The translations under genes were made by a program, and so were the position numbers. Positions 41,283 to 41,458 of a DNA stretch of 41,458 nt are shown here, in pieces. The stretch covers positions 1 to 41,458 of the forward strand of contig JBNRMV010000006.1 of the NCBI GenBank assembly GCA_050309775.1, in the 5' to 3' direction. Each line of letters begins with the position of its first letter. The first letter of the stretch is position 1. Source of the stretch: DTU072 sp050309775 (GTDB taxonomy: Bacteria > Bacillota > Clostridia > Christensenellales > DTU072). The notes below the pieces were generated by a model. It did not search any database. It was not told the DNA's origin and saw only the letters and a program-made list of their open reading frames with translations.

Positions 41283-41458
41283 TTAGCGGATATCAAACCC
41301 GTACTCATGCGTGTTCTCCTCTCCGTTAATTATAACAACAGCTGTGAACTCAATTTCGTTGTCGAATATCATACCTGAGTTGAGGACGGCGCCGGCAATG
41401 GTACCTGCGGTGACTGAGCCGCCGTTGCAGATGATATCGCCGTTGCTGATGAGGTAGC
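41283..41458 (-). CDS. C-terminal end of an unidentified protein (cut by window edge)
   Basis: The last 57 residues of an open frame that enters from the right edge are visible, ending HEYGFDIR and TAA at 41285–41283. The stretch is rich in Gly, Ser, Asn and Ile (for example NGDIICNGGSVTAGTIAG, then AVLNSGMIFDNEIEFTAVV) and looks beta-structured, as in repetitive surface or fibre proteins. No family was recognised. A terminator-like hairpin follows 26 bases after the stop, which supports a real gene end. Confidence 0.55.
   Translation of the reverse strand, partial: YLISNGDIICNGGSVTAGTIAGAVLNSGMIFDNEIEFTAVVIINGEENTHEYGFDIR

Overview
The window looks like a chromosomal segment from an anaerobic, low-to-mid GC member of the Clostridia (Bacillota), probably an uncultured gut-type lineage. 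The reasons are a SpoIIID homologue; an L21–Prp–L27 cluster in which L27 has the cleavable N-terminal extension; a radical SAM/DUF2344/RNase G trio of the kind found in Clostridia; strong AGGAGG-type ribosome binding sites; promoters that match the sigma-A consensus closely; several TTG and GTG starts; and a giant BspA-type leucine-rich-repeat lipoprotein. The exact taxon cannot be fixed from the sequence. There is no CRISPR array, insertion sequence, phage gene or attachment site, and no stretch over 300 bases lacks a gene.

Layout. Positions 1–13359 are all on the minus strand. They hold an exopolysaccharide operon (Wzz-like co-polymerase, PLP aminotransferase, and a sugar transferase cut by the window edge) behind a perfect promoter; a GH63/MGH1-like protein; and a long block read downwards from 13359: rplU–prp–rpmA, an OGG-type DNA glycosylase, a NYN-domain protein, then manA, a ROK glucokinase, the radical SAM protein, the DUF2344 protein and a shortened RNase E/G. 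Positions 13570–15544 (plus) hold a YczE-like membrane protein with almost no 5' leader, then lysA. Positions 15546–17786 (minus) hold citrate synthase and a degenerate metallophosphoesterase-like membrane protein that converges on lysA. Positions 17961–18837 (plus) hold a PRC-barrel protein and spoIIID.

Positions 18935–33499 (minus) hold tRNA-Gln(CUG), a heterodimeric ABC exporter, a GH2 glycosidase and the 2891-residue BspA-like lipoprotein. Positions 33749–38570 (plus) hold metF, a short metH and a GPH-family sugar symporter. Positions 38646 to the end (minus) hold a histidine kinase/response regulator pair, a cytidylate-kinase-like protein, and the C-terminal end of an unidentified protein.

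How the genes fit together. The sugar genes (GH2, GPH symporter, ROK kinase, ManA) fit uptake and phosphorylation of glycoside-derived hexoses. The BspA protein and the Wzz operon concern the cell surface. metF–metH make methionine from methylene-tetrahydrofolate. The most unusual points are several terminator-like hairpins that sit directly against the ribosome binding site of the next gene, two enzyme-fold proteins whose catalytic residues appear degenerate, an ABC subunit with a large extracellular insertion, a probably leaderless mRNA, and tandem 10-bp-spaced repeats in front of the two-component operon. No wholly new multi-gene system could be shown.
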